A DNA stretch of 64,000 nt, taken from contig NZ_JAFEWE010000001.1 in NCBI RefSeq assembly GCF_017355785.1, positions 620,001 to 684,000 of the forward strand. The letters run 5' to 3'. Each line of letters begins with the position of its first letter. The first letter of the stretch is position 1. The notes beneath the pieces are model-generated. The model saw nothing but the letters and a program-made list of their open reading frames with translations. It was not told where the DNA came from and did no database searches. Position numbers and translations under genes: made by a program. This DNA comes from Desertivirga arenae (lineage in GTDB: Bacteria; Bacteroidota; Bacteroidia; Sphingobacteriales; Sphingobacteriaceae). Positions 44,624-53,772 of this stretch are shown here, piece by piece.

Positions 44624-45400
44624 ATGAGTAATATTTCTTCCAACCTCAAATACCTCCGTAAGAAAAAAGGCCTTACGCAACAGCAATTCGCAGATTTAAT
44701 GGAGATTAAGCGATCTCTCGTAGGCGCTTACGAAGAGGAACGGGCGGAGCCAAAATACGAATTGCTAAAAAAATTCGCAGAGTATTACGAATTGAGTATG
44801 GATGAGATTGTTAACGAAAAGATCAATGACAAGTGGAAACCGAAGCTAAAAGCTGAATCTAACAGTCCCAGAATACTTAGCATTACGGTAGATAAGGAGG
44901 ACAGGGAGAATATAGAACTGGTACCGGTGAAAGCAAGTGCAGGTTACCTGAATGGCTATGCAGATCCTGAATTCATTAGCGAGCTACCTAAATTCCATCT
45001 TCCAATGCTGAAACAAGGTACTTATCGCGCTTTCGAAATAAAAGGAGATTCGATGCTTCCCCTGCAACCTGGTAGTATAATAGTAGGAGAATATGTAGAG
45101 AATTGGAATGATGTAAAAACAGGTGAAACTTATGTATTTATAACTAATAGCGAAGGTGTCGTTTATAAGAGAGCAGGCAACAAGCTAAAAGAGAACAAGC
45201 CTATTAAACTTATTTCAGATAATCCGGTATACGAACCTTATACTGTAGACTCACAGGATGTCCTTGAAGTATGGAAAGCAAAGGCCTATATATCTACTGT
45301 ATTCCCAGAACCAGTTCAGGAACCAACGATGGAAAGCCTGACGTCTATGATGGCACAAATGCAAAAGTCTATTGCTCAACTAAAAACAGGCAACAACTAA
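44624..45400 (+). CDS. XRE-type HTH regulator with S24 (LexA/CI-like) peptidase domain
   Basis: 258 residues. Residues 5-62 form the HTH (NLKYLRKKKGLTQQQFADLMEIKRSLVGAYE). A short linker carries the cleavage-like pair Ala106-Gly107 (KASAGYLNGY). The S24 domain has Ser143 in IKGDSMLPL and Lys182 in VVYKRA, so the Ser-Lys dyad is intact. A Met/Gln-rich coiled tail (MMAQMQKSIAQLK) ends the protein. Such proteins cleave themselves on RecA-like cues and derepress targets. Palindromic sites just upstream suggest autoregulation and control of the divergent GIY-YIG gene. Confidence 0.88.
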   Translation: MSNISSNLKYLRKKKGLTQQQFADLMEIKRSLVGAYEEERAEPKYELLKKFAEYYELSMDEIVNEKINDKWKPKLKAESNSPRILSITVDKEDRENIELVPVKASAGYLNGYADPEFISELPKFHLPMLKQGTYRAFEIKGDSMLPLQPGSIIVGEYVENWNDVKTGETYVFITNSEGVVYKRAGNKLKENKPIKLISDNPVYEPYTVDSQDVLEVWKAKAYISTVFPEPVQEPTMESLTSMMAQMQKSIAQLKTGNN

Positions 45401-45466
45401 TTTACAAATGGTGATTAAACCTTTTCTTATTTTGCTGTCTATAAGTCTAAAACACTAAGAAATTAT

Positions 45467-45886
45467 ATGAAAAAAGCATTTTTAGCACTAGCATTAGTGG
45501 CAGCAAGTTTCTCTTTCAGCTATGCTCAGCAAGGAGGAGGTTTTCAACAACGTACACCTGAAGAAAGAGCTAAACAAGGAACTGAAAGGATCTCAGAAAA
45601 AGTTAAATTAACTGCTGACCAAAAAACTAAGGTGGAAGCGATTCTTTTAGCTCAGTCTAAATCTGTGGATAGCTTAAGAAATGCTGTTGGACAAGGAGGC
45701 GACCGTCAGCAAATGTTCCAAAAAATGCAACCTATCCGTGAACAGTCAGACAAAAAGATTACTGCCTTATTAACAGAAGAGCAGAAGAAAGCCTACGCTG
45801 CCTATCAGGAAGAAAATAGAAACAGAATGGGTCAGGGCCGCCGAGGAGGACAAGGTGGTCAAGGCGGACAAGGCGGGCAAAAATAA
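45467..45886 (+). CDS. Periplasmic Spy/CpxP-like LTxxQ protein
   Basis: 139 residues with a signal peptide ending SYAQ. Two LTxxQ-type helices are visible: KLTADQKTKVEAILLAQ near residue 45 and LLTEEQKKAYAAYQ near 105. The C-terminus is a Gly/Gln/Arg-rich tail of repeated GGQ units. Members are stress-induced periplasmic chaperones or metal-response proteins in E. coli (Spy, CpxP); the Bacteroidota versions are less studied. A perfect terminator follows. Confidence 0.82.
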   Translation: MKKAFLALALVAASFSFSYAQQGGGFQQRTPEERAKQGTERISEKVKLTADQKTKVEAILLAQSKSVDSLRNAVGQGGDRQQMFQKMQPIREQSDKKITALLTEEQKKAYAAYQEENRNRMGQGRRGGQGGQGGQGGQK

Positions 45887-45900
45887 TTTCAGATAATATT

Positions 45901-45928
45901 AAAAGCGGCACTGGCCGCTTTTTTTATT
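45901..45928 (+). terminator. Rho-independent terminator
   Basis: AAAAGCGGC (45901-45909), a 4-nt loop, GCCGCTTTTTTT (45914-45925): a compact stem and U tract, 15 nt after the Spy-like gene. Confidence 0.9.
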
Positions 45929-46096
45929 TATACGTAGAAAAATTCTTCTTCAGTGACAGCATTTCTTCTGATTATTAACTAATATGTCAACTTTTGCGGG
46001 GGTGAATCTCTTGCTACCCCTGATTCCGCTCTTATTAGCTCTATAATTTTCTCTCACGTCTTGTTCCCGGTATCTTTAACACTTTTAAAAATATTC

Positions 46097-46104
46097 TATA
46101 TTTG
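46097..46104 (+). promoter_or_regulatory. -7 promoter element directly before the XRE gene
   Basis: TATATTTG matches TAnnTTTG and ends 3 nt before ATG 46108, implying a leaderless or very short leader transcript. Confidence 0.5.
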
Positions 46105-46107
46105 GGT

Positions 46108-46505
46108 ATGGAATCCTCATCAAAACCGGTACATATCGGAAGAAAAATCAGCCGCATACGGGAATTGAAAAATATGAAGCAGGAGTCTCTTGCGTTTGAG
46201 TTGGGTGTAAGCCAGCAAACAGTTTCCAGAATGGAAGCTAGCGAGATGATTGAAGATGAGGTACTGGAAAAAGTGGCCAAAATACTGGGAGTTAGTGTGG
46301 ATGGCATTAAAAACTTTAGTGAAGAGGCTGTTATAAATTTCATGCAAATACCTACAACGATAACGCCGCTTCTTATGGCCACTATTACAACTTCAATGCA
46401 ATAGAAAAAATCGTAAGCCTGTATGACGAAAAAGTAGCCCTGCTAGAAAGACTGTTACAAAGCGAAAAAGAGAAAGTAGAAATACTTAAAAACACCATCA
46501 AGTAG
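46108..46505 (+). pseudogene. XRE-family HTH regulator interrupted by a single-base frameshift
   Basis: The first frame from ATG 46108 gives an HTH (HIGRKISRIRELKNMKQESLAFELGVSQQTVSRMEASE) and an alpha-helical VSVDGIKNFSEEAVINFMQ segment, then loses sense and stops at 46404. From the A-run at 46346-46348 the next frame continues TYNDNAASYGHYYNFN and a coiled-coil tail AIEKIVSLYDEKVALLERLLQ to a stop at 46505. That is the normal tail of this regulator family (FMQ-N-T-F/Y-N-D). One lost A in CAAA(A)TACC would explain it. It may be a sequencing error, a broken gene, or slippage. Confidence 0.7.
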
Positions 46506-46906
46506 GTTATTTCACTCAGACGACCTAATACACCTTTTCGTTTATGAAAGCTTTTTAAAAATCTTTCCCTAGATATTATTTTTTACCAGCCTTTTTATTA
46601 CCCGGGCTACCCTAGCTTTATGCTATGTTTTGTATGAGTCTCGGATGAACCTAAGTTCAACCCATATTGAGTCCACCTTTTTTCATCAGAACGTGGACTT
46701 ATTAAAGGCTTTATATAAATCCAAATTGCATTCATCCAAAAGTTGATCACAACAGAGCTCTTACATAGGAATAATTCGTTTTCTATAATTTACTGCTGCT
46801 GAGGGAAATAGTGACGAGAATCATCCTATTTTTTATTGACAGAAAGAAGCCTGCCGGCTATTTTTGTAAACGAAAATAAAAAAAGTTTAAATAAAAAACC
46901 ACCCTT
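46506..46906. other. 401-bp non-coding stretch with a promoter for the 308-aa gene
   Basis: No credible gene. A clean promoter lies at the right end: TTG at 46836-46838, 20-nt spacer, TATTTTTG at 46859-46866, giving a leader of about 35 nt before ATG 46907. A 7-bp inverted repeat (46670-46676 / 46693-46699) is the only other structure. Confidence 0.6.
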
Positions 46907-47833
46907 ATGGCTAAAGTTGATAAAAAAGGAAAAATACGCGGAACTATAGGTCCCAATGTTCATCGCACCTGGCGGGATATACAGGTAATTCAGTCAAAAC
47001 CCAAAAAAAAGCCTAAGCAGACTATTGGCTCTAAAGCTGCAGGTTTGGAATTTGGGATGTGCAGTAGCATCGCGCGGGGCATGCGGGAAGCTTTTGGCTG
47101 GGCATACAAAGCTTACGATGGCGGTATGATCAATAGATTTACAACCGCTGTAAGAAGTGCTGTTTTTGCATCATCAAAAGAAGTAGGCGAAAGAGATATT
47201 CACGACGCTAATTTGAGCTTTTTGAAAGGCTTTCAATTTAACAACAACTCTCCACTAGATAAAATTCTGAAACTAAGGCCTTCCGCTGAGCTTAGTGAAG
47301 ACAATAAGGTTATTGTTAACCTTCCTCCAATAGCTGCCAAGGACATTAAATCTCCACATGCGGAGGAATATGGCATTCGATTGCTCGTAATTTCCTTCGA
47401 CTTTAAAAAAGGGGTATATAGTAACATTGCTGGCAAAGAAATAAGGATAACAACAAAACAGTCTTTCGAAGGAGGGCCAATAGTATTTGAGGAAACATTA
47501 CCAGAAGGCAGACTTATTGCAGTGAGCATGTCGATATATGGCTATGAAAAGGCCTTTAATGGAGGAATGGAAACGATAAATAATGTTCAGTGGAGTCCGG
47601 GAGAGATCCTTAATCTATGGCAATTACCTATCCCCGCAATGAAAAAGGCTAAGATTGAAACTAAAACTTGTGTTTATAAGGATCACGACATGGGCTACCA
47701 AGGTAATTTCAGTCTCCAGAACATAGCCTGGTTACGTAAAAAAGCTGCAAAATCACTAACGAAGCCCCTGGTGAAACAAGCACCGAAGACTCCATCAGCA
47801 CCGGATTTGCCAAAAGGGGATATCAGTTTCTAA
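46907..47833 (+). CDS. Conserved-looking protein of unknown function (DUF6266-like?)
   Basis: 308 residues, basic N-terminus (MAKVDKKGKIRGTIGPNVHRTW, then SKPKKKPKQT). The opening resembles DUF6266 proteins of Bacteroidota, which begin MAKI...G.xGP..G.vG...W, but I cannot be sure. The middle is beta-rich (YGIRLLVISFDFKKGVYSN, GGPIVFEETLPEGRLIAVSMSIYGYE) and the tail is Pro/Lys-rich. No signal peptide or membrane helix. It has a strong predicted promoter and no operon partner; an inverted repeat follows. Confidence 0.6.
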   Translation: MAKVDKKGKIRGTIGPNVHRTWRDIQVIQSKPKKKPKQTIGSKAAGLEFGMCSSIARGMREAFGWAYKAYDGGMINRFTTAVRSAVFASSKEVGERDIHDANLSFLKGFQFNNNSPLDKILKLRPSAELSEDNKVIVNLPPIAAKDIKSPHAEEYGIRLLVISFDFKKGVYSNIAGKEIRITTKQSFEGGPIVFEETLPEGRLIAVSMSIYGYEKAFNGGMETINNVQWSPGEILNLWQLPIPAMKKAKIETKTCVYKDHDMGYQGNFSLQNIAWLRKKAAKSLTKPLVKQAPKTPSAPDLPKGDISF

Positions 47834-47861
47834 TTTCGCTTAAAGAACACCTGCTAAATTC

Positions 47862-47898
47862 ATAATTCAAGATTTAAAGTGCTTAAGACTTGAATTAT
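47862..47898. repeat. Inverted repeat before the aldehyde dehydrogenase gene
   Basis: Perfect 10-bp arms (47862-47871 / 47889-47898) with a 17-nt loop, in the 129-bp gap upstream of the dehydrogenase. No T tract on the plus side, so an operator or RNA structure is possible. Confidence 0.4.
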
Positions 47899-47962
47899 CG
47901 ATAGCTTTGACATAAGGTTGGAGAACTGTATGATCCTCAGCCCTGGATAATATCGTAACAAA

Positions 47963-49486
47963 ATGCAGGACTTTTTAAACACGTTAAAAATTAACGAAAC
48001 AAACTCAGGTGTCTCTACTGGGTCCCACTGGTTCTCCTCTTCCATCAACACGAGCTCAGCCTCCCCTGTTGATGGTAAAACGATAGGCACTGTACAGTTG
48101 GCTTCCGGATCGGACTATGAAACCATAATCCAGGAAGCACAAAAAGCATTTGCTATATGGAGATCGGTTCCTGCTCCTAAAAGAGGAGATGTTATCAGGC
48201 AAGTAGGTGATGGATTCCGGAGATATAAAAAGGAACTTGGATCATTAATCTCCTACGAAACAGGGAAAAGCTTACAGGAAGGGCTTGGAGAGGTTCAGGA
48301 AGTAATAGATATTTGCGATTTTGCCAGCGGACTTTCGCGGCAAATCTCTGGCCTAACTATGCATTCGGAGCGTCCTCTACACCGGATGTACGAACAATAC
48401 CACCCACTCGGTATTGTAGGCATTATCACTGCCTTCAACTTCCCGGCAGCAGTTTGGGCATGGAATAGTGCTTTGGCTTGGGTATGTGGTGACGTTACAG
48501 TTTGGAAACCCTCACCAAAAGCTCCTCTAACAGCTATTGCTTGTCAAAAAATCACAGCAGAAATCTTTACCCTTAATCAGGTACCTGAAGCGGTGTCTTC
48601 CCTGCTCTGCGGCAATAATGATATAGGCGAATTACTATCCCGGGATACCCGCATTCCTCTTGTGTCTGCTACTGGATCGACAGCTATGGGTCGAAAGGTA
48701 GCGGTTGCTGTTGCGCAACGGCTTGGAAGATCTCTGCTGGAGCTCGGCGGTAATAATGCCATCATCATCACCCCTGATGCAGATCTTCAGCTTGCCTTAA
48801 CTGCATCGGTGTTTGGTGCCGTTGGAACTGCAGGACAACGCTGTACCAGCACCCGGCGCCTTATTATTCATTCTTCAATCTATGATACCTTTAAGAATCA
48901 GCTAGTAAAGGCTTATCACCAACTGAAGATCGGCAATCCTTTGGAACATGGGATACATATGGGGCCCTTAATAGACAAAGCTGCAGTAGAAGGGTATTTA
49001 ACTGCTATTGACCGGTGTAAAGAAGAAGGTGGTGCTTTCCTTGTAGAAGGAGGATTGTTGGAAGGATACGGGTATGAAAGCGGCTGTTATGTAAAGCCTT
49101 GCATCGCAGAAGTAAATCCAGATCTACCTATAGTCCGGGAGGAAACCTTTGCACCTATCCTTTATATAATGAAATATGAAACGATAGAAGAAGCTATTGC
49201 CATTCAAAATGGAGTATCGCAAGGATTATCCTCTGCTATTATGTCTACAAATCTTCGGGAAACTGAATTATTTCTTTCCAGCGTAGGTTCCGACTGTGGA
49301 ATTGCCAATGTCAATATAGGAACTTCCGGAGCGGAAATAGGTGGAGCCTTTGGTGGCGAAAAAGATTCAGGCGGCGGAAGAGAATCAGGTTCAGACAGTT
49401 GGAAAGCTTATATGAGGAGACAAACTAATACCATTAATTTTGGAAATCAACTTCCACTGGCACAGGGTATAAAATTCGATCTTTAA
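47963..49486 (+). CDS. ALDH7-type aldehyde dehydrogenase (antiquitin/aminoadipate-semialdehyde DH-like)
   Basis: 507 residues. Catalytic Glu260 (LLELGGNNA) and Cys294 (GQRCTSTRR) are 34 residues apart, the usual ALDH spacing. The C-terminal signature NIGTSGAEIGGAFGGEKDSGGGRESGSDSWKAYMRR is diagnostic of ALDH7A1/antiquitin. These enzymes oxidise alpha-aminoadipate semialdehyde in lysine catabolism and related aldehydes, using NAD+. No lysine aminotransferase or pipecolate gene is adjacent, so the pathway is split. Monocistronic apparently. Confidence 0.9.
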   Translation: MQDFLNTLKINETNSGVSTGSHWFSSSINTSSASPVDGKTIGTVQLASGSDYETIIQEAQKAFAIWRSVPAPKRGDVIRQVGDGFRRYKKELGSLISYETGKSLQEGLGEVQEVIDICDFASGLSRQISGLTMHSERPLHRMYEQYHPLGIVGIITAFNFPAAVWAWNSALAWVCGDVTVWKPSPKAPLTAIACQKITAEIFTLNQVPEAVSSLLCGNNDIGELLSRDTRIPLVSATGSTAMGRKVAVAVAQRLGRSLLELGGNNAIIITPDADLQLALTASVFGAVGTAGQRCTSTRRLIIHSSIYDTFKNQLVKAYHQLKIGNPLEHGIHMGPLIDKAAVEGYLTAIDRCKEEGGAFLVEGGLLEGYGYESGCYVKPCIAEVNPDLPIVREETFAPILYIMKYETIEEAIAIQNGVSQGLSSAIMSTNLRETELFLSSVGSDCGIANVNIGTSGAEIGGAFGGEKDSGGGRESGSDSWKAYMRRQTNTINFGNQLPLAQGIKFDL

Positions 49487-49526
49487 ACGCCATAAAAAAA
49501 TTAAAAGCCAGTCTTTGGGAGAGAGC

Positions 49527-49700
49527 TTAAGACTTTGTAGTTGAACGCTTTTCACTATCGGCTTCAGGAATTCTCTCAGCAAGTCTATCGTCTTCCGAGC
49601 AGCGTTTATAGGCTTGCTTATAAATGTTAAGTATTTCAAGCTCATCTTTACTTAATTCCGCTGTAACATCCTTTCTCCGCGTCCGTCTTCTTTTCTCCAT
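49527..49700 (-). CDS. 57-residue basic/acidic small protein, function unknown
   Basis: ATG 49700 opens MEKRRRTRRKDVTAELSKDE, continues LEILNIYKQAYKRCSEDDRL and ends EKRSTTKS. Its composition is strongly protein-like: an Arg-rich start and an amphipathic helix. It lies 40 nt from the dehydrogenase stop (convergent) and is divergent from the GH43 gene. An overlapping frame on the same strand (to 49645) looks non-coding. No family recognised. Confidence 0.55.
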   Translation of the reverse strand: MEKRRRTRRKDVTAELSKDELEILNIYKQAYKRCSEDDRLAERIPEADSEKRSTTKS

Positions 49701-49886
49701 TTATTTTATTGCTAAATTGCTCTTGTCAAAAATACTAACTTCAACCTATTTGAATCATCAATTGCTGATTGGTATCATTCTTTTGCCGTTTTGTATCAAT
49801 CTAACTCTCTCTATATCATTTACCGTGGGCATATTTTTAAATTCGTCCCTGGCTGAAAAGCCTATAAACCTAATTTAATTCGTTTA

Positions 49887-50969
49887 ATGAGAAGATTATT
49901 AGCAGGTTTTTTAATTATCGCTTCTTTTGCAGCCTGTTTTACAGGTAAGCCTCCTGCCACTGAAAAATCAGCCTCCGCGCAGCAGTCTACGGAGCAAACA
50001 TTTACTAACCCAATTGGCAATGGTGCTGATCCCTGGGTTATAAAAGACAAGGGATATTATTATACCTGTTATAGTTCTTCCGCAGGAAAAGGAAAAAGTG
50101 GTATTTCAGTAACCAAATCAGAATATCTGACCAAGCCGGGCGCAGGTAAAAACGTATGGACAAGTCCTGATACTGGTTGGAACCAGAGGAATGTTTGGGC
50201 GCCGGAATTGCATCGAATCGGTAAGAAGTGGTATATTTATTATGCGGCCGCAAAAAGTGGTCCTCCATATATCAATCAGAGAGCAGGGGTGCTAGAATCT
50301 GTTTCTGAGGATCCTCAAGGTTCGTATGTAGACAAAGGAGTAATAAAAACCGGAACCGATGATAAAGATTATGTGAAGACTATCTGGGCGATCGACATGA
50401 CGGTAGCGAAGATCAATAAAAAATGGTATGCCACATGGTCAGGATGGGAGAGGAATAATACAACGGATAAGACTTCTCAACATATTTATATCGCAAGGCT
50501 TCTAAATCCCTGGACAATGGATTCAGAAAGGGTAAAGATCTCGTCTCCTGAACAAAGCTGGGAAACAGGAGGACCACTGGATTTGAATGAAGGGCCTGAG
50601 TTCTTGCAAAGGAAAGGAAAAACCTTTATTATCTATTCTGCGCGCGAATCATGGACAAAGGAATACCGCCTGGGACAGCTTAAGCTAAAAGATGGATCAG
50701 ACCCACTGAAGCCAGAAAGCTGGGGAAAAAAAGGTCCTGTATTTGAGGGTACAGATCAAGTTTTTGGAGTTGGTCACGCTAGTTTCACCACTTCTCCTGA
50801 CGATAAAGAATGGTGGATCTTCTATCATACTAAAAAATCAACAGATCATGGTTGGGACCGCAGCGTGTGCTTGCAGCCATTCACCTGGAATAACGAAGGA
50901 GAGCCTGTTTTTGGTCGCCCGCTGCCTGCTGGTACTCCAATTAAAAAGCCATCAGGAGAACGTCCATAA
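49887..50969 (+). CDS. GH43 glycoside hydrolase lipoprotein (arabinanase/arabinosidase-type)
   Basis: 360 residues with a lipoprotein signal ending SFAAC. The five-bladed propeller catalytic set is visible: Asp48 in NPIGNGADPWV (base), Asp170 in WAIDMTV (pKa modulator) and Glu235 in LDLNEGPEF (acid). VWAPELHRIGKKWYIYYAA is the family core. It likely hydrolyses arabinose- or xylose-containing side chains in the periplasm or at the surface. It stands alone on the plus strand and converges on the GH78 gene of the utilisation locus, probably part of the same substrate system. Confidence 0.9.
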   Translation: MRRLLAGFLIIASFAACFTGKPPATEKSASAQQSTEQTFTNPIGNGADPWVIKDKGYYYTCYSSSAGKGKSGISVTKSEYLTKPGAGKNVWTSPDTGWNQRNVWAPELHRIGKKWYIYYAAAKSGPPYINQRAGVLESVSEDPQGSYVDKGVIKTGTDDKDYVKTIWAIDMTVAKINKKWYATWSGWERNNTTDKTSQHIYIARLLNPWTMDSERVKISSPEQSWETGGPLDLNEGPEFLQRKGKTFIIYSARESWTKEYRLGQLKLKDGSDPLKPESWGKKGPVFEGTDQVFGVGHASFTTSPDDKEWWIFYHTKKSTDHGWDRSVCLQPFTWNNEGEPVFGRPLPAGTPIKKPSGERP

Positions 50970-51039
50970 GATATACTGCCTTCAAACAACGCCTCGCGTG
51001 ATAACCCGAAAGTTCTTTCCATCAGGAGCTTTCAATAAA

Positions 51040-51080
51040 TGCAGGAACGGTCATCTTATTAAACCGATCCTGCATTTTAG
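51040..51080. terminator. Bidirectional terminator between GH43 and GH78
   Basis: 12-bp stem with one mismatch (51040-51051 / 51063-51074), followed by TTTTAGTTT, with an A-rich left flank. Confidence 0.6.
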
Positions 51081-51086
51081 TTTCTT

Positions 51087-53735
51087 CTATCGTTCAAAGT
51101 TGTGCTCCCCGCTATTCACGGAGAATTGCTTGTATGATTCTCCATTTGCATCGGGCACGTAGATTTCGGCTGTTGTATTTGGAGGAATGGAAACAGTCAA
51201 TTTAAACTTGCTCCCTTCTATATTCCATTTACTGCGCACAATGCCGTATTCGCTATCATAGGATCCTTCTGCTGAGGTAAGTCCTCCTCCTATACAGGGT
51301 TTAATGATGATCTTTTTATACCCTGGAGCTCCTGCCTGAATCCCTGCAATGTTTTTATACATCCAATCGCCTATTGCCCCATAGGCATAATGATTATAGG
51401 AGTTCATAGAGGGCGTTTGAAAAGTACCATCAGGTTTTATTCCATCCCAACGTTCCCATATGGTAGTAGCTCCCATTTTTACAGGGTAAAGCCATGAGGG
51501 ATAAGTCTCCTGCATCAACAGGTCATAGGCCACATTAGCCTGTCCGAAGCGACTTAAGACATGGCAAAGGTAAGGTGTACCCAGAAAACCTGTGGTAAGA
51601 TGGTTCCCGTAATCCCTGATGTTCTGAACCAGTCTTTTTACGGCTTGATCTCTCAGGTTATCAGGAAGCATATCAAACTGCAAGGCCAGAACATAGGCTG
51701 TTTGGGTAGAAGAGATTAATCTCCCATTAGGTGTCAGGTACTCTTTGACATAGGCCTTCTTAATCTGCTCGAGTAAAGCGCTGTACTTTTCCTGATCCTC
51801 CTTTTTGCCTAAAACTTCTGCGGCATTAATTAGCAGTTGAGTAGAATGAGCGTAGAAACACTGTGCGATCATGTACTTATCCGTTACAGCTGCCCGGCCA
51901 TCATTATCGTCGTCCGGACGATAGAATAACCAGTCGCCAAAATGAAAACCGGTATTCCAGAGGTTCTGATTGGAACGCGTTCCTATAAAGTCTACCCAGG
52001 CCTTCATACTTCCATACTGAGTTTCGAGAACTCGTTTGTCTCCATAGGTCGAATATATTCCCCATGGGATTATCGTACAAACATCTCCCCAACCGCATGC
52101 ACCTGCATCACTTTGATTCAATACATCCGGAACTACGAAGGGAATACTCCCGTCCTTGTGCTGATCAGCTTTCACATCTTTCAACCACTTTGTAAAGAAG
52201 CCGCTTACATCCATATTATAGGCAGCTGTATAATAGAATGCCTGCGCATCTCCAGTCCATCCAAGCCGTTCATCGCGTTGAGGACAATCCGTTGGAACAT
52301 CGACAAAATTGCCTTTTTGCCCCCAAATAATATTATGGTGCAACTGATTGAGCAATGGATTAGAAGTTTTGAACGTACTTGTAGCCTTCATATCCGAGTG
52401 AATGACCACCGCAATCAGATCCTCAGGCTTTAAGTCCTGCGGAAATCCCTCCACCTTTACGTACCTGAAACCCTGAAAACTGAAATGCGGAGAAAAGACC
52501 TGCTCCTCATTTCCTTTGAGAAAATAGGTATTTTGCTGTTTAGCTGAGCGAAGATTTTCAGTGTAGAAATTCCCCGCTTTATCCAGGACTTCAGTATGAC
52601 TTAATGTGATCTTTGCGCCGGCTGGTCCCTTTGTTTTTAACTCTACCCATCCAACCAGGTTTTGGCCAAAGTCCGCAACTACATCTCCCTGGGGTGTCTT
52701 GAAAACTTTCAATGCTTTTATCCTTTCAAGTTTACGTACAGGTGGTCCACTCATTCCTACCAGGTTATCGTACCCATAGTTCTGTGTTGCGGCCACTTGC
52801 CATGAATTGTCTTCTAAATAATCAGCTTCGGCCCAGCCCTTTTTCTCCTTTCGGGAATCATACATCTCCCCGTCGTAATGGCTCGATTTCAACAAAGGTC
52901 CATAAGAACTCTTCCAACTACCATCTGTTCCTAATGTTTCCTTACTACCATCTGAGTACAAGATATTAACCTGCATCAATAAGGCACGTGTGTCTCCGTA
53001 AAAAGCCTTTCTATCGGTAAAAGCAACTCTTCCCTTATACCAGCCATCCGCAAGCATAGCCGCGAAAGAGTTCTTCCCCTTATTCAACAAAGAGGTTACA
53101 TCGTAAGCCTGGTACTGTAAATGATCTTTATAACTGGTCCATCCCGGTGTAAAATAGGCGTCACCAACCCTTTTGCCATTGATGTAAGCCTCATAAAGCC
53201 CTCTTGATGTAATGTACGCGGTAGCCTGTGCTACAGTTTTAGGCAGATAGTATGCTTTCCGGAACAGAGGACTTGCCAAGGCAGTATCCGGCCCTGTAAC
53301 AGAAATCCACTTAGCCTTCCAATCGGATGAATTCAAGCCCATTTGCCAGTATTGAGGATTACTCCAGGCTGAAGTATTTCCAAGATTGTCTTTCACCTTT
53401 ACCTGCCAGTAATACCGTTCTCCGGCTTCCAATTCAGGTCCTTCATACTCAACAAGCAAGGATTGTTGGCTGGGTTTCAGAACATGCCATACAAGGTTCT
53501 TGCCCTTCCCCAAATCTCCTTCTTTATGAGCAACGCGAATCTCATACGATTTTTGAAAAATATTTTTCTCTGTAGATAGCAGCTTCCAGCTCATTCGCGG
53601 AACTTGAGGGACTACAGATAAAGGATTTACCTGATGCTCTACCTGCAAGCCGCTTACTCTTAGCTTTTGAGCTGAAGCCACAGAAAACAACAGAACCATT
53701 AAGGCTGTAATCTTTAGGCTAGTTAGAAATTTCAT
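51087..53735 (-). CDS. GH78 alpha-L-rhamnosidase
   Basis: 882 residues with a signal peptide ending ASAQ. The N-terminal Ig-like and carbohydrate-binding modules (WKAKWISVTGPD, YITSRGLYEAYINGKRVGD) precede an alpha/alpha barrel near residues 440-790. The catalytic region shows DVPTDCPQRDERLGWTGDAQ (general acid region) and TTIWERWDGI (base Glu). It ends with a beta-sandwich (YVPDANGESYKQF). It removes terminal alpha-rhamnose from plant or bacterial glycans, periplasmic. Transcribed with the transporter, 37 nt apart. Confidence 0.93.
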   Translation of the reverse strand: MKFLTSLKITALMVLLFSVASAQKLRVSGLQVEHQVNPLSVVPQVPRMSWKLLSTEKNIFQKSYEIRVAHKEGDLGKGKNLVWHVLKPSQQSLLVEYEGPELEAGERYYWQVKVKDNLGNTSAWSNPQYWQMGLNSSDWKAKWISVTGPDTALASPLFRKAYYLPKTVAQATAYITSRGLYEAYINGKRVGDAYFTPGWTSYKDHLQYQAYDVTSLLNKGKNSFAAMLADGWYKGRVAFTDRKAFYGDTRALLMQVNILYSDGSKETLGTDGSWKSSYGPLLKSSHYDGEMYDSRKEKKGWAEADYLEDNSWQVAATQNYGYDNLVGMSGPPVRKLERIKALKVFKTPQGDVVADFGQNLVGWVELKTKGPAGAKITLSHTEVLDKAGNFYTENLRSAKQQNTYFLKGNEEQVFSPHFSFQGFRYVKVEGFPQDLKPEDLIAVVIHSDMKATSTFKTSNPLLNQLHHNIIWGQKGNFVDVPTDCPQRDERLGWTGDAQAFYYTAAYNMDVSGFFTKWLKDVKADQHKDGSIPFVVPDVLNQSDAGACGWGDVCTIIPWGIYSTYGDKRVLETQYGSMKAWVDFIGTRSNQNLWNTGFHFGDWLFYRPDDDNDGRAAVTDKYMIAQCFYAHSTQLLINAAEVLGKKEDQEKYSALLEQIKKAYVKEYLTPNGRLISSTQTAYVLALQFDMLPDNLRDQAVKRLVQNIRDYGNHLTTGFLGTPYLCHVLSRFGQANVAYDLLMQETYPSWLYPVKMGATTIWERWDGIKPDGTFQTPSMNSYNHYAYGAIGDWMYKNIAGIQAGAPGYKKIIIKPCIGGGLTSAEGSYDSEYGIVRSKWNIEGSKFKLTVSIPPNTTAEIYVPDANGESYKQFSVNSGEHNFER

Positions 53736-53772
53736 AGTTTATAATATATTTTAAAGCACCACGGCATTCGGC

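Noticed and set aside
46645-46746. 33-codon ORF in the 401-bp gap
   Set aside because: Too short, no promoter or recognisable sequence.
49391-49645. 84-codon minus-strand frame over the ALDH7 tail
   Set aside because: It overlaps the dehydrogenase end antisense and the far more protein-like 57-aa frame on the same strand.
49624-49878. 84-codon plus-strand frame before GH43
   Set aside because: Composition is random and hydrophobic, it covers the small minus-strand gene and the GH43 promoter region.
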